Source: a virus
Length of the DNA: 64,000 bases
Virus record (IMG/VR): IMGVR_UViG_3300006735_000023
Span: 1-64,000 of that record
Direction: 5' to 3' (one strand)
A model generated the notes under the pieces. The model worked only from the letters and a program-made list of their open reading frames with translations. It was not told where the DNA came from and searched no databases. This document shows positions 17,573 through 26,105 of the stretch, one piece after another (the stretch's first letter is position 1; every line of letters begins with the position of its first letter). The translations under genes and the position numbers were made by a program.

Positions 17573-18568
17573 ATGGCAAAAATTAAGAAAAAAACATTCT
17601 CATTAGAAGACTTACAAGGTAAGTATAGTACAAAAGCCAAGTATAAAGAAGATAGTTTCTTTGATGTTGGTGAAGCATTTTACAAAGCTTGTGGTATCCC
17701 AGGACCTGCAGAAGGACATATAAATGTATTTTTAGGTCATTCTGATACTGGAAAAACCACGGCTTTAGTAAAAGCGGCGGTGGACGCTCAAAAAAAGGGT
17801 AAGTTACCAGTTTTTATAATTACTGAACAAAAATGGGACTTTGAACACGCTAAATTAATGGGATTTGATTGTGACTTAAATGAGAATGGAGAATGGAGTG
17901 GAACCTTTTTATTTAATGATGGTTTTTCTTATATTGAACAAATCACAGATTATATAAATGAACTTATAGATGAACAACAAAAAGGTAATATCCCATATGA
18001 TTTAGTTTTCTTTTGGGATTCAGTTGGTTCAGTACCCTGTAAAATGACTTTTGAGGGTAAAGGAGGTAAGATGCATAATGCAAGTACTTTAGCGGACAAA
18101 ATAGGAATGGGAATAAACCAAAGAATTACAGGATCAAGAAAAGAAGATTCTAAATTTACCAACACTCTTATTATTGTTAACCAACCATGGGTGGAATTAC
18201 CAGATAACCCATTTAGTCAACCAAGAATTAAGATGAAAGGAGGAGAAGCAATCTTTCTAAATTCAACACTAGTTTTTTTATTTGGAAATCAGAAGAACAG
18301 TGGAACATCAAAAATCAATGCAACTAAAAATGGAAGGAAAGTATCTTTTGCAACACGTACAAAAGTATCAATACTTAAAAATCATGTTAATGGTATTGGT
18401 TTTTCAGATGGAAGGGTAATTGTAACCCCACATAATTTCATAGGGGATGACGCCAATGAAATTAAAAAATACAAAGAATCACACTCAAGTTATTGGGTTG
18501 AACAATTTGAAAAAGCTGGAGAAAAAGTAGAAGACGACGGCTTTGAGTTAATAGAAGAAAATGTTTAA
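17573..18568 (+). CDS. uvsX: UvsX/RecA-like strand-exchange recombinase
   Basis: This 331-residue protein belongs to the RecA/UvsX ATPase family. Walker A is GHSDTGKTT at residues 55-63, a better match to canonical P-loops than T4 UvsX. Walker B is the hydrophobic strand ending at Asp149 (LVFFWDSVGS). A segment with TLIIVNQPWVELPDNP and the MKGGEAIFLNSTLVF stretch matches the core after the L1/L2 region. The acidic C-terminus (EKVEDDGFELIEENV) resembles regulatory tails of recombinases. It would form filaments on SSB-coated DNA for recombination-dependent replication and repair. Next gene: RNase H/FEN, in the same frame right after the UvsX stop. Confidence 0.88.
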   Translation: MAKIKKKTFSLEDLQGKYSTKAKYKEDSFFDVGEAFYKACGIPGPAEGHINVFLGHSDTGKTTALVKAAVDAQKKGKLPVFIITEQKWDFEHAKLMGFDCDLNENGEWSGTFLFNDGFSYIEQITDYINELIDEQQKGNIPYDLVFFWDSVGSVPCKMTFEGKGGKMHNASTLADKIGMGINQRITGSRKEDSKFTNTLIIVNQPWVELPDNPFSQPRIKMKGGEAIFLNSTLVFLFGNQKNSGTSKINATKNGRKVSFATRTKVSILKNHVNGIGFSDGRVIVTPHNFIGDDANEIKKYKESHSSYWVEQFEKAGEKVEDDGFELIEENV

Positions 18569-18586
18569 CCTTTTAATTATGATGAG

Positions 18587-19618
18587 TTGAGACCAAGAAA
18601 TAAACAAAAAAAATTCGAAACCCTAGTAGTTGATGGAGATGCTCTATTAAAAAGAGCTTTCTTCGGAGCTAAAAACGTTTTTAATGACAAAAAAGAACAT
18701 ATAGGGGGAATATTCCAATTTCTTAATATACTAAGACGAACATTATCTCAAAAACATTACAATAAAGTAGTAGTTTTTTGGGATGGTAGATATGGTAATA
18801 GAGCTCGTCGAAAAATCTATCCTAACTATAAAACTAAACGTAGAAAATCTTCTAGTTATGACGCAGAGTCGTTTCTTAAACAGAAACTAAGGGCTCAACA
18901 ATATTTAGAAGAGTTATATGTAAGACAATACGTACAGGAAAATATGGAGGCAGACGATTTAATTGCACATTATTGTATAAAAAAGAATGGTAATGAAATA
19001 ATTACTATCTACACCTCAGATAGGGATATTGTACAATTAGTTAATGAGAAAGTTAGAGTATATCTTTTAGATAAGAAAGAATTAATAAAAGAAGATTCAG
19101 TTCTAGTCACCAGAGAATTGGAGTATCTTCCTAAAAATGTATGTTTAATTAAAATGTTAATCGGAGATCCCTCAGATAATATTTTAGGAATTAAAGGATT
19201 ATCACCTAAAAGATTAGGTGAGTTAGTACCAGAGTTAAAGACTAGAAAAGTTTCTCTAGAAGAAGTTAAATCACTAGAATATGAGGGGGACAACTGGAGA
19301 ATAACCAAAGTACTTAATAACATCAAAACAGGAACCAGTAATGGAGGAGTTTTTGGTGACGAATTATATGAAATAAATAAAAAAATAATTAACTTAAAGG
19401 AGCCTTTTATGGATGAAGGGGCTAGGAAAAATGTAGAAGATTTAGTAAACTTGGAACTAGATCCATCTGGAAGAGATTACAAAAATGTAATTAAAATGAT
19501 GATAGAGGATGGAATAGTAAATGTAATACCAGCGTCTTATGAAGATCAGTCTGAATTTTTAATACCTTTTATAACACTAAAAAAAAATGAAACAAAAAAT
19601 GGAAAAAAAAGTAAGTAA
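18587..19618 (+). CDS. rnh: RNase H / FEN-family 5'-3' exonuclease (TTG start)
   Basis: A flap/5' nuclease like T4 RNase H or the Pol I N-terminal domain, which removes RNA primers and flaps. Metal-binding motifs occur in order: VDGDALL, VVFWDGRYGNRARRKIYPNY, ENMEADDLIAHY, YTSDRDIVQLV, then the helix-hairpin-helix segment IGDPSDNILGIKGLSPKRLG. The listed start is TTG at 18587 because no in-frame ATG lies between the UvsX stop (18566-18568) and VDGDALL. A four-codon mini-ORF (ATG ATG AGT TGA, 18579-18590) overlaps this TTG in another frame. Length (343) is close to T4 RNase H (305). The C-terminus is Lys-rich. Confidence 0.85.
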   Translation: MRPRNKQKKFETLVVDGDALLKRAFFGAKNVFNDKKEHIGGIFQFLNILRRTLSQKHYNKVVVFWDGRYGNRARRKIYPNYKTKRRKSSSYDAESFLKQKLRAQQYLEELYVRQYVQENMEADDLIAHYCIKKNGNEIITIYTSDRDIVQLVNEKVRVYLLDKKELIKEDSVLVTRELEYLPKNVCLIKMLIGDPSDNILGIKGLSPKRLGELVPELKTRKVSLEEVKSLEYEGDNWRITKVLNNIKTGTSNGGVFGDELYEINKKIINLKEPFMDEGARKNVEDLVNLELDPSGRDYKNVIKMMIEDGIVNVIPASYEDQSEFLIPFITLKKNETKNGKKSK

Positions 19619-20054
19619 ATATAGCGATAAATTTGAGTTTATTTTAAGAATTAATGAAAACATAGTTTGCCAAAGATATTTTAACATAAGGGGGTATAAC
19701 AATAATGCGAAAAATTCATTAGAACTTAGATGGGAATTAGACGACATTACACAAACAATACAAAGTTATTTGAAGGGACTTAGCGAAGATTTTCTTTGGG
19801 CTAATTACAATCCCTTCTCTAATAAAAACTCCGTAGTTAACGATAACCAAAAAGAGGGTGAAGACTACTTTACCTTTGAAATACGTGTAGATGGTAAGAT
19901 AATAATAATCGAAAGATTCACAGCAATGGACTTCCCACCTAAAGTAAGGTACTCAGTCAATATAAAATCTTTGATACCGAGTATAATTTCAAAGATTCAA
20001 AGGTGTTTGAGTAAGAAAAGATACAACAGTGTGGAAAAACATTATGGGTATTAA
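19587..20054 (+). CDS. Hypothetical protein (155 aa) in the replication block
   Basis: No family recognised. The ATG at 19587 overlaps the end of the exonuclease gene by 32 bases; a second ATG at 19602 would shorten the overlap to 17 bases and give MEKKVSKYS. The protein alternates beta-like strands (FEFILRINENIVCQRYF, YFTFEIRVDGKIIIIERF) with a Trp-containing middle (LELRWELDD, DFLWANYNPF) and a basic C-terminal helix (IQRCLSKKRYN). The two similar strand blocks suggest a small duplicated fold. Its position between exonuclease and helicase suggests a replication accessory role, by context only. Confidence 0.6.
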   Translation: MKQKMEKKVSKYSDKFEFILRINENIVCQRYFNIRGYNNNAKNSLELRWELDDITQTIQSYLKGLSEDFLWANYNPFSNKNSVVNDNQKEGEDYFTFEIRVDGKIIIIERFTAMDFPPKVRYSVNIKSLIPSIISKIQRCLSKKRYNSVEKHYGY

Positions 20055-20080
20055 AACCAGTAAGATTAAGATAGAGAATA

Positions 20081-20094
20081 TATTTATAGATAAA
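20081..20094 (+). promoter_or_regulatory. TATTTAT-type motif upstream of helicase
   Basis: TATTTATAGATAAA starts 28 bases before the helicase ATG. It matches the TATTTATNNTAAA pattern with one extra base before TAAA. Confidence 0.35.
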
Positions 20095-20108
20095 TCAATT
20101 ATAAAAGA

Positions 20109-21482
20109 ATGACAGATAGAAATTTCGGATATTTAGGGGATAAATTCCAATTAAAATTACATTCATTATTAATCGTAGATACCAAATTCGCAGATAATAT
20201 TGTTGACGCAATAGAACCTACTTATTTTGACGACCAATATTGTAGATTATTAATGCAATTAATAAAGGAATATTATGGAAAGTATGAGGCAGTACCAACT
20301 TATGATGCGTTAGACCAACTCATTAGAATAGAGGTATCAAATGAAACGGCGAAAGATGTCTTAAAAGACACATTAAAAAAATTAAAAGAACAGGATTTTT
20401 CAGACGCCGATTTTACACAACAAACAGCGTTAAAATTTTGTAAACAACAGGAAATTAAAAAGGCGATAAGTAATTCTGAAAAAATTATGTCTAGTGGTAA
20501 TTTTGAAGATTATGATAAAATTGAAGAATTATTTAGAAAGGCACTTAGTGTAGGAAATGATAAAGAAGATGGGATTGATGTCTTTAGTGCACTTGAAGAG
20601 GTTTTAGCAGATGATTTTAGACACCCAGTTGCCACAGGTATAAGTGGAATAGATAATATAACAGACGGGGGATTGTCTAAAGGAGAATTAGGAGTAGTTT
20701 TAGCACCTTTTGGTGTTGGTAAGTCAACAGTACTTACAAAGTTCGCAAATACCGCCTATAATCTTGGACATAATGTAGTACAAATAATTTTTGAAGATAA
20801 CCCAAAGGTTATACAAAGAAAACATATATCATGTTGGACAGGAATTGAATTAAATCAGTTATCTGAAAGAAAAGAAGAAGTAAAAGAAAAATTACAAGGT
20901 TTCAAAACAGATAGAGGTAAACTTATAATTAAGAAGATGGCTTCAGATGGTACTACAGTTAATAAGATAAAACATTACATTAGAAAGTTGATAACTCGAG
21001 GAGTAAAACCTGATGTTTTATTATTAGATTATATTGATTGTGTTGTACCTAGTCGACAGTTTACTGATGAATATGCAGGTGAAGGGAATGTAATGAGGGA
21101 ATTTGAGACCTTAGTTCATGAATTTGATATGGTAGGTTGGACAGCAGTACAAGGTAATAGAAGCTCAATAGGAGCGGATGTTGTAGAAGCACATCAAATT
21201 GGTGGATCAATTAAAAAAGGACAAATAGGACATTTTATTATGTCTATAGCAAAAACTTTAGAACAAAAAGAAAGTGGTAGAGCAACAATTGCGGTATTAA
21301 AATCAAGATTTGGTAAGGATGGTGTAATATTTGAAGATTGTGTATTCGATAATGGAAAAGTTCATATCGACACAGATGACCAAGTATCATTCTTAGGATT
21401 TGAAGACGTTAAAAAAGAGAAGAAAGCCAACAGAGTTTTGGATGCCATTAAAAAAAGGCAAGAAAAGTTAAATAATAATTAA
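20109..21482 (+). CDS. 41: gp41-like replicative DNA helicase (DnaB/RecA fold)
   Basis: At 457 residues it is close to T4 gp41 (475). The N-terminal helical domain (about 1-150) is followed by a RecA-fold motor: Walker A APFGVGKST at 199-207 with Lys205, and a Walker B strand ending at Asp307 (DVLLLDYIDC). Further conserved segments are GWTAVQGNRSS and the C-terminal FIMSIAKTLEQKESGRATIAVLKSRFG, which carries helicase motif H4-type residues and an arginine-finger candidate. It would form the hexamer that unwinds the fork on the lagging strand and works with the primase encoded at 58219. Primase and helicase genes are far apart here, unlike the adjacent 41 and 61 genes of T4. Confidence 0.87.
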   Translation: MTDRNFGYLGDKFQLKLHSLLIVDTKFADNIVDAIEPTYFDDQYCRLLMQLIKEYYGKYEAVPTYDALDQLIRIEVSNETAKDVLKDTLKKLKEQDFSDADFTQQTALKFCKQQEIKKAISNSEKIMSSGNFEDYDKIEELFRKALSVGNDKEDGIDVFSALEEVLADDFRHPVATGISGIDNITDGGLSKGELGVVLAPFGVGKSTVLTKFANTAYNLGHNVVQIIFEDNPKVIQRKHISCWTGIELNQLSERKEEVKEKLQGFKTDRGKLIIKKMASDGTTVNKIKHYIRKLITRGVKPDVLLLDYIDCVVPSRQFTDEYAGEGNVMREFETLVHEFDMVGWTAVQGNRSSIGADVVEAHQIGGSIKKGQIGHFIMSIAKTLEQKESGRATIAVLKSRFGKDGVIFEDCVFDNGKVHIDTDDQVSFLGFEDVKKEKKANRVLDAIKKRQEKLNNN

Positions 21483-21499
21483 TAAAAATTTAGTAAAAA

Positions 21500-23410
21500 A
21501 TGGATGTATCAAATAGAATTTTGTCGGATATTACTGTGTATATGAAATATGCCAAATATATTCCGGAATTAAACAGAAGAGAAACATGGGACGAATTAGT
21601 TACCAGAAATAAAAATATGCATATTAAACACTATCCTCATTTGAAGGAAGAAATTGAAGACAAGTACAAGTTTGTATATGATAAAAAAGTTTTACCATCA
21701 ATGAGAAGTATGCAATTTGGAGGGAAACCAATTGAAATATCTCCTAATAGAATTTATAATTGTGCTTATATGCCAATTGATAATATAGATTCTTTTAGTG
21801 AGTGTATGTTTTTATTATTAGGTGGGACAGGTGTAGGATATTCGGTACAAAGACATCACGTAGCAAAACTACCAATTATACAAAAACCTTACCCTAAAAA
21901 GAAAAGAAGATTCTTAATTGGAGATTCTATTGAAGGTTGGGCAGATTCTATTAAAGTTCTAATGAAATCATATATGAATGGTGGTGGGAGTAGAGTAGAA
22001 TTTGATTTTTCTGACATTAGACCAAAAGGAGCTAGATTAATAACATCAGGTGGTAAAGCACCAGGACCTCAACCACTAAAAGAATGTTTGGTTAAGATAG
22101 AAGGTCTATTAAATCAAAAAGAAAATGGAGAACAACTTACAACAATTGAAGTACACGATATTGTCTGTCATATTGCGGACGCAGTCTTGGCCGGTGGTAT
22201 TCGTAGAGCTGCTCTTATTAGTCTGTTTAGTGCTGACGACGACGCAATGATCGGATGTAAAGCCGGTAACTGGTGGGAAGTAAACCCACAACGTGGTAGA
22301 GCTAATAACTCAGCTGTTTTAATGAGACACAAAATTACAAAAGACTTTTTTATGGACTTATGGAAACGTGTAGAATTATCAGGAGCAGGAGAACCTGGTA
22401 TATATCTTAATAATGACAAAGACTGGGGAACTAATCCTTGTTGTGAGATAGCATTAAGACCTTATCAGTTTTGTAACCTTTGTGAGGTTAACGTTTCAAA
22501 CATAGAATCACAAGAAGACTTAAATGAAAGAGTGAAAGTCGCATCATTTATAGGAACATTACAAGCAGGATACACTTCATTTCATTATTTAAGGGATGTC
22601 TGGAGAGAAACTACAGAAAAAGATGCTCTTATAGGAGTGTCAATGACAGGTATCGGTTCTGGTAAAGTACTTAAATACGACATGTCTAAGGCAGCTAGTT
22701 TAGTGAAAAGAGAAAACACTAGAGTATCTAAATTATTAGGGATTAACCCAGCGGCTAGAACAACTACAGTTAAACCAGCTGGAACGACATCATTAACATT
22801 AGGAACATCTTCTGGTATCCATGCATGGCATAATGATTATTACATTAGAAGAATTAGAGTTGGTAAAAATGAAGCTATATACACATATTTAACAATTAAT
22901 CACCCAGAATTGGTGGAAGATGAATACTTTAGACCACATGACACGGCAGTAATTAGTATACCACAAAAATCACCAGAAGGTTCCATCCTAAGAACAGAAT
23001 CACCATTCCAACTACTAGAAAGAGTAAAAAAAGTTGCAACTGAATGGGTAAATGCTGGACATAGAAAAGGTTCAAATAGTCATAATGTATCGGCAACTAT
23101 ATCATTAAGAGAACATGAATGGGATCCAGCAGGTGAATGGATGTGGGAGAATAGAAAGTTCTACAATGGTTTATCAGTATTACCTTATAATGGAGGTACT
23201 TACAAACAAGCACCATTCGAAGACATTACAAAAGAAAAATATGAGGAAATGTTAGAATCTCTAACCAATGTTGATCTATCTAATGTTGTTGAATTGGACG
23301 ACAATACTGATTTATCGGGTGAATTAGCATGTGCAGGAGGAAATTGTGAGATCGATGTTGATATGAAATCTATAGAAGAGAAGAAAGAGGTAGAATTAAA
23401 TGACGCATAA
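21500..23410 (+). CDS. nrdJ: Adenosylcobalamin-dependent (class II) ribonucleotide reductase
   Basis: This 636-residue enzyme makes deoxynucleotides using coenzyme B12 rather than an iron-tyrosyl subunit. The N-terminal part (SMRSMQFGGKPIEISPNRIYN then CAYMPID) and SECMFLLLGGTGVGYSVQ match monomeric RTPR-type enzymes such as the Lactobacillus leichmannii one. The active-site loop NPCCEIALRPYQFCNLCEVN and the barrel motif KPAGTTSLTLGTSSG are present. The C-terminal ACAGGNC (Cys611 and Cys616) is the mobile redox pair that re-reduces the active site. It is about 100 residues shorter than the Lactobacillus enzyme. T4 uses class I NrdA/NrdB instead, so this phage depends on host cobalamin and on a host or phage reductant. 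Confidence 0.9.
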   Translation: MDVSNRILSDITVYMKYAKYIPELNRRETWDELVTRNKNMHIKHYPHLKEEIEDKYKFVYDKKVLPSMRSMQFGGKPIEISPNRIYNCAYMPIDNIDSFSECMFLLLGGTGVGYSVQRHHVAKLPIIQKPYPKKKRRFLIGDSIEGWADSIKVLMKSYMNGGGSRVEFDFSDIRPKGARLITSGGKAPGPQPLKECLVKIEGLLNQKENGEQLTTIEVHDIVCHIADAVLAGGIRRAALISLFSADDDAMIGCKAGNWWEVNPQRGRANNSAVLMRHKITKDFFMDLWKRVELSGAGEPGIYLNNDKDWGTNPCCEIALRPYQFCNLCEVNVSNIESQEDLNERVKVASFIGTLQAGYTSFHYLRDVWRETTEKDALIGVSMTGIGSGKVLKYDMSKAASLVKRENTRVSKLLGINPAARTTTVKPAGTTSLTLGTSSGIHAWHNDYYIRRIRVGKNEAIYTYLTINHPELVEDEYFRPHDTAVISIPQKSPEGSILRTESPFQLLERVKKVATEWVNAGHRKGSNSHNVSATISLREHEWDPAGEWMWENRKFYNGLSVLPYNGGTYKQAPFEDITKEKYEEMLESLTNVDLSNVVELDDNTDLSGELACAGGNCEIDVDMKSIEEKKEVELNDA

Positions 23411-23594
23411 ATTTAGTAAGGAAATACTGTATCATTTTAATTGTGGTAAATGTAATAAATGGTGGTCAATTGCTGACTACCATTTGTTTTCTAATAATGT
23501 ACCAGAAAATGAAAAAAAGGTACCTATGTTAATAACATGTCCCCACTGTGGACATAATGAAGAAATAAAAGAAGTGAAAAATGAGGAGAAGTGA
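23400..23594 (+). CDS. Small zinc-ribbon protein
   Basis: This 64-residue protein overlaps the reductase gene by 11 bases. It has two CxxC knuckles, CGKCNKWWS near residue 15 and CPHCGHNEE near residue 48, about 30 residues apart, which is the layout of a single zinc ribbon. The short acidic C-terminus overlaps the next gene. Such mini-ribbons in phages bind nucleic acids or polymerase subunits; no specific role is shown. Tight coupling to nrdJ and the next Cys-rich gene suggests co-translation. Confidence 0.7.
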   Translation: MTHKFSKEILYHFNCGKCNKWWSIADYHLFSNNVPENEKKVPMLITCPHCGHNEEIKEVKNEEK

Positions 23595-23799
23595 TGATTG
23601 GATTAGTGAACTACACTATAAAGAATTTATTAAACCTAAATTACAACCCCAAGACTTTTATTGGGATAAGGGTAATATGGTAATGACAGAAGAGTATCAT
23701 AAAAAAAGAGGAACTTGTTGCGGTAGTGGGTGTAGACACTGTCCTTTTTCACCACCACACATTAAAATGAATAGAATACTTAGAGACGATATTATATAA
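23581..23799 (+). CDS. DUF5522-like Cys-rich small protein
   Basis: This 72-residue protein overlaps the zinc-ribbon gene by 14 bases. Its C-terminal half, FYWDKGNMVMTEEYHKKRGT followed by CCGSGCRHCPF, fits the DUF5522 signature (FTxxYHxxRGxCCGxGCRHCPY) as I remember it, with four Cys and a His that could bind metal. The family is small, widespread in Bacteroidota and of unknown function, so this looks like a gene taken from the host lineage. The N-terminal half is short and charged. The ATG at 23581 is preceded by AAAA, as is typical here. Confidence 0.7.
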   Translation: MRRSDDWISELHYKEFIKPKLQPQDFYWDKGNMVMTEEYHKKRGTCCGSGCRHCPFSPPHIKMNRILRDDII

Positions 23800-23826
23800 C
23801 AAGTCTTTACAAATTGAATAGAATGA

Positions 23827-23839
23827 TATTTATAATAAA
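23827..23839 (+). promoter_or_regulatory. TATTTATNNTAAA motif upstream of gp25-like gene
   Basis: TATTTATAATAAA begins 22 bases before the ATG at 23849 in a 49-base gap. It marks the switch from replication genes back to structural genes. Confidence 0.45.
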
Positions 23840-23848
23840 GAATTATAT

Positions 23849-24229
23849 ATGGCAGTTAAAACTATTAATATTGACTTTCCTTTTCAAAAATCACCAATTG
23901 GTAATTTTTTGAGACTTAATCGTACTTCACAACGTGCGATAAAGTCAGATTTAATACATTTACTCTTAACAAAAAAAGGGGATAGACTTTATAATAACGA
24001 ATTCGGATCAGGACTCTATAATTTTCTTTTTGAACAAATAGATGAAAAAACAACCTCCGATATTAAATTAGAGTTAAACACTTCCATAGGTAGGTATATA
24101 CCAAATTTAACTATAAATGAATTAATAATAACTGCAAATGATGACGCTAATCATATTAAAGTAAATATAGATTACACCGTTGTAGAAGCTTCTTTTGAGC
24201 AAAGTGATAGTATCGAAATTATATTATAA
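23849..24229 (+). CDS. 25: gp25-like baseplate wedge protein
   Basis: This 126-residue protein has the gp25/GpW fold pattern: an N-terminal segment ending in NRTSQRAIKSDLIHLLLTKKG, the conserved turn YNNEFGSGLYNFLFEQID, and a two-strand C-terminus (NELIITANDDANHIKVNIDY). In contractile tails gp25 sits in the inner wedge and contacts the first sheath ring, linking baseplate change to sheath contraction. It lies two bases before the gp6-like gene, the same pair order as in T4. Older annotations call this family lysozyme, but no catalytic site is expected. Confidence 0.85.
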   Translation: MAVKTINIDFPFQKSPIGNFLRLNRTSQRAIKSDLIHLLLTKKGDRLYNNEFGSGLYNFLFEQIDEKTTSDIKLELNTSIGRYIPNLTINELIITANDDANHIKVNIDYTVVEASFEQSDSIEIIL

Positions 24230-24231
24230 AA

Positions 24232-26049
24232 ATGTCAAAAAATAATAGTATTAATTATAATGCCCGTACATTCGTTGAAATACGAACAGAATTAATAAAT
24301 TTTGTTAAACAATATTATCCAGATTTATTTAGTGATTTTAATGATGCTTCTGTAGGACAAATGTTGTTAGAATTAAATGCTGCAGTTGCGGATATGTTAT
24401 CATTTAATACCGATAGAACTTTCCAAGAGACACAAATAGAGTATGCTCAGGAAAGGTCATCAATATTATCTATGGGTAGAACATTAGGGTTAAAAATACC
24501 TGGTGTAAGACCAAGTATGTGTCTAGTCGATTTTAGAGTTACCGTCCCTCCACAAGGAGATTCTTTTAATAATGGTTATGCGCCAACATTAAGGTATGGA
24601 TCGGAAGTTGAAGGAGGAGGACAAATATTTCAAGTAGAACAAGATATTGATTTTTCTTCTCCACTTTCTGCAGGAGGGGTACCAAATAGATTAGTAATAC
24701 CAAATAAAGATAGTAACGATCTTATAATTTCATACGATTTAGTAAAACGAGAGGCTGTAGTTAATGGTAAAACCAAAATACTAAAACGTAATATTAGACC
24801 ACAAGACTTAAACCCTTTTATGGAGATAATTCTACCGGAGACTAATGTTATAAGTGTAGAACAGGTAAAAATGGTGATAGGTATAAACGGAGCAGAACCA
24901 ACACTAAATGAATTTCTTGAGTTTGAAAATCGTTTTTACGAGGTAGATTCGTTGGCAGAATCCCAAGTCTTTATTGAAGATAAAGTTAGAAGTTCCGATA
25001 ACTCGTCAATTAAACCAGGAAAATGGGTAGAGGTTACAAAAAGATTTGTTGCAGACTATACCGACAGAGGTTTTTGTAGATTAACTTTTGGTAGTGGTAC
25101 CGCTAACGCAGAACCAATTAACGATTATATTAGTAACGCTTTCTCAAGGTCACAAGTCCAAACTCTAATTAATAATACAAGTTTAGGTGAATTACCGACA
25201 GCTAATTCAACACTCTATGTTAGATATACAGTGGGAGGGGGACAACAATCTAATATAGGTCCTAATGTCTTACAAAATAAAGGATTGATTAATATGTTAG
25301 TGACTGGTACTGATGCCACTAATAATGCTTTAGTTGAAACTTCTTTAAGAATAAATAATGTAACTCCAGCTATTGGGGGGACCGACGCCCCTTCTGTAGA
25401 AGAACTAAGAAATTTAATTAAATATAATTTTGCATCACAAAATAGAGCAGTAACAGTAAGAGATTATTTAGCTTTAATTAAAAAAATGAGTAGTAAATTT
25501 GGAGTTCCTTTCAAAACAAATGTGGGTGAAAGACAAAATAAAATTGAAATATCTACATTAAGTCTAGGACCAAATAGAAAATTAACCACAACGTCTACTC
25601 AGACCTTACGAGAAAATATGTCTAGGTATTTAGCAAATTATAGGATGATTAATGATTATGTGACTATCACTAATGGGGTTATAATTAATTTAGCTGTTGA
25701 GGTAATGTGTTATATTAATAAAGATTATAATAAATCATTGGTAATAACTGAAATAATAACAAAAGTTAGGGAATATTTTGATGTTACCTCCCAAACCATG
25801 GGACAAAATATATATTTATCAGATTTATCTAAGGAATTAAATTTAATTGATGGGGTATTAAACATCATTGAAATGAAAATTTATAATCGTGTGGGTGGAC
25901 AATATGGATTAGGTCAAGTAACACAACCATATGTAGACGATGAGACTTATGAAATTGACACAAGTGGGAACCTTACACTTTTCGGAAACTTCAATACAAT
26001 GTTTGAAATAAAATACCCAAACACCGACATCCAAGTAATAGTTAATTAA
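24232..26049 (+). CDS. 6: gp6/gpJ-like baseplate wedge protein
   Basis: At 605 residues it is close to T4 gp6 (660). The N-terminus (FVEIRTELINFVKQYYPDLF, then FNDASVGQMLLELNAAVADM) and the motif QETQIEYAQERSSILSMGRT match the gpJ/gp6 wedge family. The middle beta domain and the C-terminal helix-strand part (RDYLALIKKMSSKFG, then MGQNIYLSDLSKELNLIDGV) also fit. Two gp6 chains wrap around one gp7-like chain to make the wedge core that transmits the signal for contraction. The partner is probably the gpI/gp7-like protein at 44261. Translated directly after gp25. Confidence 0.85.
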   Translation: MSKNNSINYNARTFVEIRTELINFVKQYYPDLFSDFNDASVGQMLLELNAAVADMLSFNTDRTFQETQIEYAQERSSILSMGRTLGLKIPGVRPSMCLVDFRVTVPPQGDSFNNGYAPTLRYGSEVEGGGQIFQVEQDIDFSSPLSAGGVPNRLVIPNKDSNDLIISYDLVKREAVVNGKTKILKRNIRPQDLNPFMEIILPETNVISVEQVKMVIGINGAEPTLNEFLEFENRFYEVDSLAESQVFIEDKVRSSDNSSIKPGKWVEVTKRFVADYTDRGFCRLTFGSGTANAEPINDYISNAFSRSQVQTLINNTSLGELPTANSTLYVRYTVGGGQQSNIGPNVLQNKGLINMLVTGTDATNNALVETSLRINNVTPAIGGTDAPSVEELRNLIKYNFASQNRAVTVRDYLALIKKMSSKFGVPFKTNVGERQNKIEISTLSLGPNRKLTTTSTQTLRENMSRYLANYRMINDYVTITNGVIINLAVEVMCYINKDYNKSLVITEIITKVREYFDVTSQTMGQNIYLSDLSKELNLIDGVLNIIEMKIYNRVGGQYGLGQVTQPYVDDETYEIDTSGNLTLFGNFNTMFEIKYPNTDIQVIVN

Positions 26050-26084
26050 ACTCGTTTACTTTTCACAAATAATTGATAAAATAA

Positions 26085-26098
26085 TATTTATTTATAAA
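26085..26098 (+). promoter_or_regulatory. TATTTAT-type motif upstream of the 26106 gene
   Basis: TATTTATTTATAAA starts 21 bases before ATG 26106, with one extra base relative to TATTTATNNTAAA. A nine-codon mini-ORF (ATG 26098) overlaps the real start in another frame. Confidence 0.35.
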
Positions 26099-26105
26099 TG
26101 AATCA

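Noticed and set aside
17573-19618. Frameshift or pseudogene splitting one UvsX-RNase H gene
   Set aside because: Both halves have complete, separate family domains; the stop between them fits two genes rather than a broken fusion.
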